DNA of 64,000 bases from BOG-933 sp037132135. GTDB lineage: Bacteria; Pseudomonadota; Alphaproteobacteria; Azospirillales; Azospirillaceae. Positions 26,001-35,300 of the stretch are shown in pieces (position 1 is the first letter of the stretch; every line of letters begins with the position of its first letter). The position numbers and the translations under genes were made by a program. The stretch covers positions 1-64,000 of the forward strand of contig JBAXPR010000001.1 of assembly GCA_037132135.1 (NCBI GenBank), in the 5' to 3' direction. Below the pieces are notes generated by a model, which saw nothing but the letters and a program-made list of their open reading frames with translations, searched no databases and was not told where the DNA came from.

Positions 26001-26963
26001 GGCGTTGCGCTGCGCCGTCTCCATATTGCTCAGCTTGAGCGATGCGGTTCGGCCGACGATCTCGACCAGTTCGCGCAGCTGAAACGAGACTTCACGCGGC
26101 CCCTGATTGTGGCAGGCGATCAGGCCCCAGAGGCGGCCGTTGACCATGAGGGAGACGGTGGCACTGGCGCGCACCCCCATGTTGCGCAGATATTCGATGT
26201 GAACCGGCGAGATCGCGCGCAGCACCGAAAAACTGAGATCGAGCGGCGCGCCGGTCAGCGGATTTTTCGGCGGCAGCAACGGCACCGGCGATGCGTAGGC
26301 ATCGGCAAGCAGGCGGATCAGGTTCTTGGTGTACAGGTCCCGTGCCTGGGGCGGGATGTCGCTGGCCGGAAAATGATGGCCGACCAGGCTCGGCAGCCGG
26401 TCGTTGCGGGCTTCGGCGATGACGTCGCCGTTCCATTCGGGATCGAAGCGGTAAACCAGCACCCGGTCGAAGTCGGTCAGCAGCCGCAGCTGCTCGGCGA
26501 TGAAGGTTGAATAGGCGGCGATGTCGCCGCCATCCTCGAAGCTCCAGAGGGCATCGCTGACCGGCACGAAATCAGTGCCCGGCCGCTTGGCGCGGTCGAA
26601 GGATTCGTGTTCGAGTTCGATGATCAGCAGGCGGTCCGAGCGGTGGACCTGGGCCGCCACCCGCATGGTCCGGGCGCCGGACTGAATGTCGAGAAAGGTC
26701 GGAATCGAGGGCGAGAGTTCGCCACGGGCCGGCGCGTCGAGCAGCTGCCGCTCGGCAGCCGGCCCCAGCACCTCGGCGACCGGCCGCCCGATCACCTGAT
26801 CGGGGCCGAAATCGAACATCGCGCCAAAATTGGCGCTGACCATCGCCACCGTCAGACCGTCCAGCCCGATCAGCACGCCGTGGGGCTGGATCGCCCCGGC
26901 CAGATGAATCGCCTCGCCGGTGCATCGCTCCAAAGCCTTGGCGAGCGCTTCGACGGCCATCAT
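23025..26963 (-). CDS. Bacteriophytochrome with PAS domains, GGDEF and EAL
   Basis: 1312-residue red/far-red photoreceptor linked to c-di-GMP turnover. N-terminal PAS with the biliverdin-binding Cys 14 (CTGEAIHLAGAIQPHG), GAF with PASDIP (Asp 202), His 255 (SPVHIEYL) and His 285 (ACHN), and PHY with the tongue motif PRRSF (467-471). Three PAS domains follow (about 510-880), one with a CDCDTC cysteine cluster. The GGDEF domain is intact (968-972) with an RPGD inhibition site (959-962). EAL is intact (Glu 1096, QPQ, DDFGSGYSS, KID, AEGVE). Both synthesis and hydrolysis look possible. The start overlaps the STAS stop (ATGA). Confidence 0.95.
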   Translation of the reverse strand: MMAVEALAKALERCTGEAIHLAGAIQPHGVLIGLDGLTVAMVSANFGAMFDFGPDQVIGRPVAEVLGPAAERQLLDAPARGELSPSIPTFLDIQSGARTMRVAAQVHRSDRLLIIELEHESFDRAKRPGTDFVPVSDALWSFEDGGDIAAYSTFIAEQLRLLTDFDRVLVYRFDPEWNGDVIAEARNDRLPSLVGHHFPASDIPPQARDLYTKNLIRLLADAYASPVPLLPPKNPLTGAPLDLSFSVLRAISPVHIEYLRNMGVRASATVSLMVNGRLWGLIACHNQGPREVSFQLRELVEIVGRTASLKLSNMETAQRNAYMTRIRWILVGLTRMLRELGDVGQLIRLMETEILDLVGASGLAIGIGSQRYFAGRTPDDGQVERLAVWVKTMVSTDQEFHCDTLAELYPPAAAFVDSGAGLLAVCLDEPFGDYILWFRGELVRTISWAGNPEKSLIVDSSGPRIEPRRSFSLWEQNVRGHSLPWSDQECDAARSLSRNLVEILALRALRQSEHSYRLLAENSTDMISRHDADGAIVFTSPACREILERSPDSLIGETLTELALAEDRPALQAAQHKVMATGLSDTVLFRYRRADGSSHWIESTIKRSEEDRQMVVNSRDVTERQEYQLAIEEMQQRNAAILESAGEGILGLDSTGHIRFANPVAAQLLGYEAGELAGLGVLEAVRCEPVEGHVCDCDTCPILAVIRTGEALPSREVLFRRRDGALFPVELIATPIHAGHGHVDGVVIVFRNISERRAAEDRLRQSDTVYANAAEAIMVMDASGLITGVNRAFTEMTGFTEEEVIGQPPSLLKSGYHPASFYEGMWREVMERRSWRGEIWNRRKSGEAFPMWGSITVVSDHRGNIRNFVTVFTDISKAKEVEGHLQYLATYDPLTNLPNRMLFTDRLQHALFEASRNQEKLAIVFVDFDHFKIINDTLGHAAGDEFLVSMSRRLTETLRPGDTLARWGGDEFIMVMERVQDVRHVAALAGRLLTALSAPILLAGKDFIPSASAGIALYPDNGTDPSRLVQAADAAMYRAKHLGRNRIEFFTKELTEKVEQRFRMSSEIRRALIHNEFRLVYQPQCQADSGAATGLEALIRWQHPEQGLISPAQFLPIADELGLMEDIGDWVLRAVCRQIRDWGPALPDELRVAVNVAPCQLNDGFVAKVSAALAEYGVPAERIEVEITEDDLDVSGKTLGILEALRRLGVRLALDDFGSGYSSLGRLRDMPIDKFKIDKSFVDGLPQSNRDLAIVRAIMALGSSLNVSIIAEGVELQSQVLQLRGVGVTVIQGYVFSRPLAVADVLPFIARH

Positions 26964-27277
26964 TTCCGGGGCTCCCCATCCATGGGAATGATCCGCCCAA
27001 GCTCGGCGATCTCGAAGGCCCGGCGGACCGTCCCCTTCGCCCCGGTGACGCTGAGGGCAAAGCCCCGGCTCCGCGCCAGATCCGCGGCCAGAACCAGGAG
27101 CCCCATGCCGGTCGAATCAATGAAATCAAGTTCCGACAGATCGAAGACGCAGCTTGCCTTGGCCTGGCTCTGAATCTCGTCAAGAGCCGTCCTAAACAAA
27201 TCATGATCACTATAGGTAAAGCGCCCGTCAAGTGCCACGACGGTCGAGGTATCTCTATTGGTAATTCGATATTTCAA
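26960..27277 (-). CDS. STAS-domain protein (anti-sigma factor antagonist type)
   Basis: Small cytoplasmic STAS protein of about 105 residues: KYRITNRDTSTVVALDGRF, then CVFDLSELDFIDSTGMGLLVLAADLAR with the conserved Asp-Ser-Thr phosphorylation site. A TTG at 27277 is taken as start because GGGGAGG lies six bases upstream; an in-frame ATG at 27295 overlaps that site. It lies between the chemoreceptor and the phytochrome, overlapping the latter by 4 bases. A partner-switching role between them is inferred. Confidence 0.9.
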   Translation of the reverse strand: MKYRITNRDTSTVVALDGRFTYSDHDLFRTALDEIQSQAKASCVFDLSELDFIDSTGMGLLVLAADLARSRGFALSVTGAKGTVRRAFEIAELGRIIPMDGEPRK

Positions 27278-27314
27278 AATGCACCTCCCCCACATACCGG
27301 GCGTCGCCGCCCGG

Positions 27315-29012
27315 TCAGGCAACCCTGACACTGCCGAGAAAACTGCTGATCTTGTCCCTGAGGTCTTTGGAGACCGATTCGAGGCTGGTGATATCGGTAT
27401 GGACCTGCTCCGCGTGAGACTCCGTCGCCACCGTCGCCCGACTGATCAACTCGATGCTCTGGCAGACCTCGGCGGCCCCGGTCGCGGCCTCCTGGCTGGC
27501 CCGGGAGATTTCCCGGGTGGTCGTGTCCTGCTCGGTGATCGCGGCCACGATCACCGCGGTGATGGCGTCGATCGACTGGACGGTTTCGGCGATCGACGCA
27601 ATCGCCTTGACGGCTTCGTCGCTGGCCGCCCGCACGCCCTCGATCTGGCGGGTAATCCGCTCCGTCGCGTGGGCGGTCTGCCCCGAGAGGTTCTTGACCT
27701 CGCTGGCCACCACGGCAAAGCCCCGGCCGGCCTCGCCGGCCCGCGCCGCCTCAATGGTGGCATTCAGGGCCAGCAGATTGGTCTGGCTCGCGATGTTGGT
27801 GATCATCTGCACCACTTCGCCGATCTGGCCGACCGCTTCGGTCAGGCCGCGCACCCGCTGGGTGGTGGTGTTCATGCCGGCAATCGCGGTCTGGACGATC
27901 GCGGCGGCACGGCCGACCTGGGCGCTGATCTCGCCGATCGAGGCGGTCATTTCCTCGCTGGCGGCGGCCACGGTCTGAACCCCCTCCGAGGCCCGGCGGG
28001 TCGATTCCGAGACCACCAGACTCTGGGTGGCGGTCTCGCCGGCCTCGACGCTGAGCGCGGTCGCCGTGGCTTCCATGGTGGCCAGCGACCCCAGCATGCT
28101 GCCCAGAGACTCCGTCACCTCGCCGTTGAATTCGACGATCAGGCGATCGATGACCCGGGCGCGGTTTTCCTTGTACTGCTGATCCCGTTCCCGCTCGCGG
28201 GCCAGGGCGTCGGCCCGAAGAGCATTGTCCTTGAACACCGCGATCGCCTTGGCCATCGCGCCGACCTCGTCGGCGCGGGTGGTGTGCGGGATGGCGATTG
28301 CGGTGTCGCCGCCGGCGAGACTGGTCATGGTCTGGGTCATGTCGCCGATCGGGCTGGTAATCGAGCGCACCAGCGCGGCCCGGATGCCAAGCAGGATCAG
28401 CACCGTCACCACCGCGACCGCCACGATCATCTTGAGGATGGCATCCCTGAGGTTCGCCTGTTCCTCCGCGATGCTGACCCGGGTCGACAGCACGGCGATG
28501 ACATCGCCCCGTTTCAGCCCCATCGCCTCATGACAGGTGAAACAGGCTTCCTGATCGGCCCCGGCGGTGACGCCGAGCCGGATCGGCAGGCTGAGGCGGT
28601 AGTCGCCATCGACGAATCGGCCGACGATTTCGCCGCGGTCTAGAGCCTCCCGATCGGTGGCATCTTTTGGCAGCTTGGTCGGAATTGTGGGCTCGGTGGC
28701 GTGCATGTGCTCGGCCACCTTGGGACTCCAGACGCTCCAGAGCAGGCCGGCATATTCGTGATTCCGCTGCCCGAACCAGTCGTTGAACACCGCGACGCCG
28801 ACGCTCTCGGGGTCCTGAAGGCGGCGGGCCATGGCGCTGACGATCAGTGCTTTGAGAGACTTCAGCTCGTCGAGCGCATTTTCGTGGACCGCGCGCTCCA
28901 TCTGCCCGGTCTCAAAAAAACTGAAGGCCGTGCCCGCGAGGACGGCGAGACCGAAAATGATCCCACCGATCAGAACCATGAAGCGCGTCTTGAGGGGGAG
29001 TCTTGAAAACAT
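27315..29012 (-). CDS. Methyl-accepting chemotaxis protein with periplasmic heme-c motif
   Basis: 565-residue chemoreceptor. TM1 (about 12-32), a periplasmic domain of the Tll0287/DUF3365-like type with one CxxCH heme c-binding motif (Cys 157, Cys 160, His 161 in CFTCH), TM2 (192-215), HAMP (216-269) and a complete cytoplasmic signalling domain with tip NIASQTNLLALNATIEAARA. Family knowledge suggests a redox or gas sensor. ATG 29012 (MFSRLPLKTRF) gives a correct membrane topology; the frame runs to 29099. It heads the operon with STAS and phytochrome. Confidence 0.94.
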   Translation of the reverse strand: MFSRLPLKTRFMVLIGGIIFGLAVLAGTAFSFFETGQMERAVHENALDELKSLKALIVSAMARRLQDPESVGVAVFNDWFGQRNHEYAGLLWSVWSPKVAEHMHATEPTIPTKLPKDATDREALDRGEIVGRFVDGDYRLSLPIRLGVTAGADQEACFTCHEAMGLKRGDVIAVLSTRVSIAEEQANLRDAILKMIVAVAVVTVLILLGIRAALVRSITSPIGDMTQTMTSLAGGDTAIAIPHTTRADEVGAMAKAIAVFKDNALRADALARERERDQQYKENRARVIDRLIVEFNGEVTESLGSMLGSLATMEATATALSVEAGETATQSLVVSESTRRASEGVQTVAAASEEMTASIGEISAQVGRAAAIVQTAIAGMNTTTQRVRGLTEAVGQIGEVVQMITNIASQTNLLALNATIEAARAGEAGRGFAVVASEVKNLSGQTAHATERITRQIEGVRAASDEAVKAIASIAETVQSIDAITAVIVAAITEQDTTTREISRASQEAATGAAEVCQSIELISRATVATESHAEQVHTDITSLESVSKDLRDKISSFLGSVRVA

Positions 29013-29335
29013 GGGGTAAACTGGCCCGAAAAGCGCAAATCCATCCACGCGATGCCATGACTTCCGTCCCGTGCGCCTGAGCGCGCCCTTGCGGATCAAT
29101 CATCAAGCCGTCCCGTGACAGGACAACAATCGCAGGAATGTGTTAACGATTGGATAAGGGGCAGCCTCTGTCCGGGACTGTCATAAGTTATCTACCGAGC
29201 CGCGTTAACATCTCCCGTATTGTCCTGGACAATATCATGGCCGGCCGCTATAATCTCAGCCGTAAAAATGGATCCCCGGCGCTTGGCCACTGGTTTCCCC
29301 TGGGAGGCCCGGGCGACTTCATGGAGATGTCCGGC

Positions 29336-30163
29336 ATGGCTGCCGTCGACACGATCAGCGGCAAGGAAATCCATGGCACCCGGGTTCAAAAAAACCTGAG
29401 CATTTCCCGCGCCCTTTTTAACATCATCTTCGAATCAATCGATCGGGAGTTGATGATCTGCGAGGTCGTTACCCTCGATGAGGTGCGACGGATTGAAAAG
29501 AAGCTCAATGAATCCTGGCACCATATCGAGTCACTGTTCGACAACACCTGCGCCCAATGCATGGAGACTCAATGGTATGTCCGTGACGAGCGCCGCAAGG
29601 ACGCCATTACCCGGTTAGTCTATGCCCGACTGATCATCGGCGTGCCCGAGCGCAGCACCGAAGCCGGAGCCTCCTTTCCCCGGGTCATCGTTCCCGGCCT
29701 GCAGACCATGATCGCGATCATGCTGACGGCGCGGGAATGGAAGGTGCTCAACGACTTCTCCCGTTTCATCTTCGACTATATCGGCAGCGACCATGACGAG
29801 GTTCTCGCCAAACACTACCAGATGAACACCGCAGTGCAAATGCTGGTTCAGCGGATAATGATTACACTCCTTCTGAGATTCAAGGGATTCAATACCCGCC
29901 GGAATGAGTTCGTTCGCATCATCAACAATGCCGTCCGCGAGTCGAACTACCGGATGAGCGACATCGACTTCTGTGCCACCTTCGAAACCCTGTTCAGAGA
30001 ATATCACGACATGGTTCAAAGCGATGATGGCTGCCTGAAACTGTCGCTGTACCACGCCGAAGACGTTCCGGAGAAAGTGCGGGGCATCTTCGATGCCTAT
30101 TTCCGCTTCAAGGAGGGCATCGTCGCCACCAGAACCATGACGGTGCGCGCCCGGGGCCGCTGA
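29336..30163 (+). CDS. Hypothetical protein, mostly helical, with CxxC
   Basis: About 275 residues, no family recognised. It is divergent from the chemoreceptor operon. The sequence looks like an all-helical cytoplasmic protein (ISRALFNIIFESIDRELMICEVVTLDEVRRIEKKL, TRLVYARLIIGVP, MLVQRIMITLLLRFKGF), with one CxxC (NTCAQCME) and no TM helix. The frame is open from 29150 with other ATGs at 29237 and 29321; 29336 is chosen because GGAG lies nine bases before it. Start confidence is low, coding confidence is good. Confidence 0.75.
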   Translation: MAAVDTISGKEIHGTRVQKNLSISRALFNIIFESIDRELMICEVVTLDEVRRIEKKLNESWHHIESLFDNTCAQCMETQWYVRDERRKDAITRLVYARLIIGVPERSTEAGASFPRVIVPGLQTMIAIMLTAREWKVLNDFSRFIFDYIGSDHDEVLAKHYQMNTAVQMLVQRIMITLLLRFKGFNTRRNEFVRIINNAVRESNYRMSDIDFCATFETLFREYHDMVQSDDGCLKLSLYHAEDVPEKVRGIFDAYFRFKEGIVATRTMTVRARGR

Positions 30164-31067
30164 CGGTGCCTCATCAGCGGGAATGGACCCGGAGCGGCCT
30201 TTCGATAAACAAAGCCCCATAACATCAGATTCATCTGTCTGGATGGAGGATTATCGGTCATGCCACGAGATAGGGCGCAATTGTTATATTACGATGATAT
30301 CAAGAGATATTATTTCAAACAATAGCGATAATCGAGATTTTATAACCCCTTAATGCCTACCAATGGCTGACGATCGGCTCTCGATCCCCGTCCGATCAAA
30401 ACGAATCACCTTATCATTGCCGACGGACCCGTCATCCCGGTCTTCGGGCAATCCGGGGGCACCCGATGATGTCCAGGACACCGAAACTCCCGGCCCGACT
30501 TGGCTATTGAAATCACAACGATTTTTGGCATTTGTCATGCCTCCCGAGGACCATGTTAAAATTTGTCCAGGACAGCTAATTAATGCGCCGGCAGGTAATA
30601 TCAATCGTTCTGTGGTACCGCCGTGGCCGATCGGCACGTTTACCTCTATCGGCCGGGATAATTTTTATCCAAATTTCATCAAAAATTGCGAACAAATGAT
30701 AACTTTATGAGAATAAGTGGCGTGACTATTCTATCTTTACAAGAGTATTTTCCGCCAGACCCTCGGGTTGGCACCCCGAATGATTGCAATGTCGGCGCTT
30801 GTTTTTTTCTTAAATATGCGATACACTCAAGACAAGTAATCAGGCTCGACAGCGGGCGGTGGTTGTTTGGATGATTACCGGAGGCAAGGTTGCAGCCTCA
30901 CCCTGGCGCCAAATCTCAAATCTCCTCATTATCGAAAAACCATGGCCTCACCGGTGGTTTTTGGGTGCTGGCGGGATAAGAGTTCCCTTGTCTCCAGAAC
31001 CCCACTGACTATTCCGACCGGATGCGCAAAGACACATCTAATGTTTGTTGCTTAGGACTCAACATAA
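30164..31067. other. AT-rich intergenic region upstream of the cobalamin-kinase operon
   Basis: About 0.9 kb, markedly AT-rich between about 30,220 and 30,850. The longest frame (30363-30710) has no ribosome site and atypical composition. No insertion sequence ends, tRNA or riboswitch core could be identified by eye. The region must contain the promoter of the operon that starts at 31068. Confidence 0.5.
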
Positions 31068-31712
31068 ATGGGGCCCCCAAACACCCTCTATAACCCCGAG
31101 GCCGGCAGTCATCCGCTCCCCGCAGATGAGCGCGAGGTTAAAGCTGTATTGCGGGCGGGGGTTCGTTGCTATCGTAGTCACCCGTACTTCGCCGAGCGCT
31201 ATGGGGCCCGCGGCGAGGCGTTTACCCGGTCCGACGGTGGCTATCTCGCGACTTTGGTCGCTCATCCGCAAAGCTATGTCGACAATCAGATCGAGTGGCT
31301 GACCGTCGTGCTGGCCAGTCGGGGGATGCCGCGCTGGTTGATGGAGATCCACCTTGACCTGCTCTGCGAGGAATTGTCGGCGGCCCTGCCCCGGCGGGCC
31401 GGCCGCTACAAGAAGCTGCGCCGGGCGGCACAGCATCTGCGCACCCGGCGGCTGGCCTGGATTTCCGAGGCCGACTTCGTCGCCCTGACCGCCTTTTTCG
31501 AGGCCCGGGCCGGCGCCGGCCTGCGCGGTGCCGGCGGCCTCCTGGTCGCCGCGGTCTGCGACGAATGCTGCGGCCTGACCAAGGCCGTACCCAGCCTGAT
31601 CAGTTGGCTCGCCGACCCCGGTCGGTTTTCGCCCGCCTGGTGCGCCGCGGTTGCCGAAACCCTGGACCGGGCCCGCGCCATGGCCAAGCCGCGCGCGGGA
31701 GTCTCGTCATGA
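31068..31712 (+). CDS. Unknown protein coupled to a cobalamin-binding photoreceptor
   Basis: 214-residue cytoplasmic, helical protein with no recognised family. Notable segments: HPYFAERYGARGEAFTRSDGGYLATLVAHPQ, NQIEWLTVVLASRGMPRWLMEIHLDLLCEEL and a Cys pair in VCDECCGL. It overlaps the next gene by 4 bases (ATGA), so it is translated with the B12-binding protein and is probably its partner. The ATG at 31068 has no clear ribosome site, so the true start could be slightly downstream. Confidence 0.75.
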   Translation: MGPPNTLYNPEAGSHPLPADEREVKAVLRAGVRCYRSHPYFAERYGARGEAFTRSDGGYLATLVAHPQSYVDNQIEWLTVVLASRGMPRWLMEIHLDLLCEELSAALPRRAGRYKKLRRAAQHLRTRRLAWISEADFVALTAFFEARAGAGLRGAGGLLVAAVCDECCGLTKAVPSLISWLADPGRFSPAWCAAVAETLDRARAMAKPRAGVSS

Positions 31713-32389
31713 CCACCGCCCCGGTTCAAATCCCGGCGATCACCGAGGCCAACTACCGACGCTATCTCAAGGCGCTGCTCACCGGCGACCGCAACCGCTG
31801 CACCGCCGTCCTGGAGGAACAACTCCAGCAGGAGGTGCCGCTGAAAACGGTGTATCTCGATCTCATGCAGCGCGCGATGTACGAGGTCGGCACCCTCTGG
31901 GAGCGCAACCTCGTTTCGGTCGCGACCGAGCACCTGGCCTCGGCGACCACCGAGCGGCTATTGGCGCTGGTTTACCCGCAACTGTTCACGCTGCCGCACA
32001 AGGACCGCCGCGCCATCATCACCTGCGTCCCCCACGAATATCATCAGATCGGACCGCGCATGGTCGCGGACTTCTTCGAACTGCATGGCTGGCATGGCTT
32101 TTCCCTGGGCGCCAACACCCCCACCACCGCCCTGATCCGGATGATCGGCGAGCGCGACCCCGACGTGGTCGGCCTCTCGATGAGCCTGCTGTTCAATCTC
32201 CCGCAACTGGAACTCATGATCGAGGCGGTCAGCCGCGAATTCCCCACCCTCGAACTGCTGCTGGGGGGCCGGGCCTTTCAGGGCGACGACGGCGGGCGGC
32301 AGGCCCGGGAAGAGCTGATCCGCCGCTATCCCCAGGCCCGCTACTTCGGAACCCTCGACCAACTCGAAAGCTATCTCACCAGTGTCTGA
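31709..32389 (+). CDS. Stand-alone B12-binding protein of CarH-type (probable cobalamin photoreceptor)
   Basis: 226-residue cobalamin-binding module without a DNA-binding domain. The N-terminal four-helix cap (about 10-90) contains Trp 64, Glu 74 and His 75 spaced exactly as the Wx9EH motif of CarH/LitR light sensors (WERNLVSVATEH). The Rossmann B12 domain follows with His 112 in EYHQIG, matching DxHxxG with Glu for Asp, then GLSMSLLFNL and LLLGGRAF. In CarH these residues hold adenosylcobalamin and respond to green/blue light. It overlaps both neighbours and is coupled to a hybrid kinase, which suggests light signalling through phosphotransfer. Confidence 0.9.
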   Translation: MTTAPVQIPAITEANYRRYLKALLTGDRNRCTAVLEEQLQQEVPLKTVYLDLMQRAMYEVGTLWERNLVSVATEHLASATTERLLALVYPQLFTLPHKDRRAIITCVPHEYHQIGPRMVADFFELHGWHGFSLGANTPTTALIRMIGERDPDVVGLSMSLLFNLPQLELMIEAVSREFPTLELLLGGRAFQGDDGGRQAREELIRRYPQARYFGTLDQLESYLTSV

Positions 32390-35300
32390 TCCCGGCCTGC
32401 TCCTGGCGCTTCTGTCCGAAGGCGCCGCTCCCGATATCCTCTGGCGGGACACGCCGCTGGTGCTGGTGAGGGTCAGCGCCGCCGGGAAGGTCATCGACGC
32501 CAATCCCTATGCCTGCCGCATCACCGGCCTGGACCTGCGGGGCCGGCCGTTGGCCCGGCTCTTCATGGCCGCCCCGGGGCAGCCGGCGGTGCGGGACTTC
32601 GCCGCCCTCTCCGCCACCACCGAACCGGCGCGCCTGCCGCTGGTCACGGCAAGCGGCCTGCCGGCCAATCTGCTGTTCCGGTTCGCCACCGGGGCCTCGG
32701 GCGAACGGCTGGTGATCGGCTGGAACGACATGCCGGAGTTGATGAGCCTGCAGCAGCAGCTGATCGACGCCAACAACGAGCTGAGCCAGAATGCCCGCAG
32801 CTATCTCAAGGACAGTTACTGGACGCTGGATCTCCAGGCCAAATTCTACCGCTCGATTCTGGATTCGGTCGGCGACGGCGTGATCTGCCTCGACGCCGAG
32901 GGCCACCACACCTTCGTCAATGTTGCCGCGATCGCAATGCTGGGCTACCGCGACCCCGAAGAGCTGATTGGCAAGCTGCGCTATCCGGTCTGGGGCTGCC
33001 GCCGCCCCGATGGCACGCCCTATGCGGAGCTGGACTGCCCGATCCGCCAGACCCTGACCCAGGGCATTTCGACCACCAGCGGCAACGGCCGCTTTCAGCG
33101 CCGCAGCGGCCGCAGCTTTCCCGTCATCTTCACCTCGCGTCCGATCATCGAGCGCCGGCGGGTGATCGGCGCCGTGGTTGCGTTCAGCGACGCCACCGAG
33201 CGCCAGCGCGGGGACGACGAGAGAAAAAACCAGCTCCTGTTCCTGAAATCGCTGATCGAGGCGATCCCGGCCGGCGTGTTCTACAAGAGCAAGCAGGGAG
33301 TCTACCTCGGCTGCAACCGGATTTTTGCCGATCTGGTCGGCCGCCCGGCCGACCAGATCATCGGCCTGACCGCCGACGAGGTCTTCGTGCCCGGCACCTC
33401 GGGAGAATTCCAGCCCTCGGATCAGCGCATCTTCGAGAGCCGCGAAGCCCACACCTATGATTTCGTCAAGAGCGGGGGCGACGATGGCGAGCGCCACCTC
33501 CGGGCCTACAAGGCGCCCTTCGACCTCGCGGACGGCTCGCTCGGCGGCCTGATCGGGATCATTCTCGATCTTTCCGCCGACATCCGGCGCGAGGAGGCGC
33601 TGCGTCAGGCCCGGCAGGCCGCCGAGCAGGCGAGCCAGGCCAAAAGCAATTTCCTGGCCAACATGAGCCACGAAATCCGCACGCCGATGAACGCGATCCT
33701 CGGTCTGGTTTATCTCCTGGAGCAGATGGAGCTGACCCCGGTCCAGCGCGACTACGTGCACAAGACCCAGATTTCCGCCCAGTCCCTGCTCGGCATTCTC
33801 AACGATATCCTCGACCTCTCGAAGATCGAGGCCGGGCGGCTGGAGTTGGAGGCGGTGCCGTTCCAGCTCAACGATGTGCTGAAAACCCTGGCCACGATCA
33901 CCGCCGCCAACACCCGCGACACCGACATCGAGGTTCTGTTCCAGGTCGACCCGGGCACGCCCGAGGTGCTGGTCGGGGATCCCCTGCGCTTGCAGCAGGT
34001 GCTGCTCAATCTGGCGGGAAACGCCACCAAGTTTACCGGCCAGGGCGAGGTGGTGCTGTCGATCGGGCCGGCCGCGGCGCGGCACGGGAATGGCGGGGAC
34101 GAAGAGCGGAACGCCTGCACTCTGGCCTTTTCGGTTCGCGACACCGGGGTGGGCATCATCCCCGACCAGATCACCCTGATCTTCGATCCCTTCACGCAGG
34201 TCGATGCCTCGACCAGCCGGCGCTACGGCGGCACCGGACTGGGGCTCTCGATCTGCAAGCGTCTGGTCGCGCTGATGGGCGGCACGATTGCCGCCGAAAG
34301 CGAGCCCGGGCGCGGCAGCACCTTCCACTTCACCGCCAGGTTCGGCTGCGCCCCGCCGGCGACCGCCGATCTGGCCCCGCCTGCCCTGCCGATCGGTCCC
34401 TTGCGGGTGCTGGTGGCCGACGACAATGCCACGGCGCGCCGGGTGATGACCGGAATGCTGACCCAGTGGGGCTGGACCGCGACGGCGGCCGCCTCCGGCG
34501 CTGAGGCCCTGACCGCTCTTGAACGGCAGGCCGGGCAAAACCAGCCGTTCGATCTGATCCTGCTCGACTGGCTGCTGCCGGAGGGAGGGGGGCGGCAGGT
34601 GCTCGATCATGTCGGCGGTCACTACCGGCCCCACACCCTGCCGGTGGTCCTGGTGGCGACGGCGTTCGAGCATGATCGCGTCCAGCAGGAGGTCGGTCAT
34701 CATCCCGCGGTCCGGACCGTCCTCACGAAACCGGTCACGCCCGCGGTGCTGCTCGACGCCCTGTCGCCGGTGTTCGCGCCCGAGCCGCAGGCGACGCCGG
34801 AGCCGGCCCGCCGGGATGTTCTGGCCGGGCGCACCCTGCTGCTGGTCGAGGACAACCTGATCAACCAGATGGTCGCCCGCCGCATCCTCGAGAGCGCCGG
34901 GGCCGGCGTCGACATCGCCGCCAGCGGCCTCGAAGCGCTGGCGACCCTGGCGGTCCCGGGCCGGCGCTACGACGCCGTGCTGATGGATATCCAGATGCCG
35001 GGCATGGATGGCTACGAAACCTGCCGCCGGCTGCGCCAGGACCCCGGGATGGCCGGGTTGCCGGTCATCGCCATGACCGCGAATGTCCTGCCCTCGGACC
35101 GCAAGCGCTGTCTTGAGGCCGGCATGAACGACCACATCGCCAAGCCGCTCGATGTCAACCTGACGATCCAGGTCATCCTGTCCCACGTCGGCGCCCCGGC
35201 GGCGGGGGCAGTGTTTTCCGAGCTTGAGCTGGAGACCGCGCTCGCCCGCTGCGATGGCGACACCGTGCTGCTCAAACAGATCATGGCGGAATTCATCAAC

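Noticed and set aside
22818..26510. 1230-residue plus-strand open frame
   Set aside because: It lies wholly opposite the phytochrome GGDEF-EAL gene and has shadow composition.
30363..30710. 115-residue open frame in the AT-rich spacer
   Set aside because: No ribosome site, no recognisable motif, and composition of non-coding sequence.
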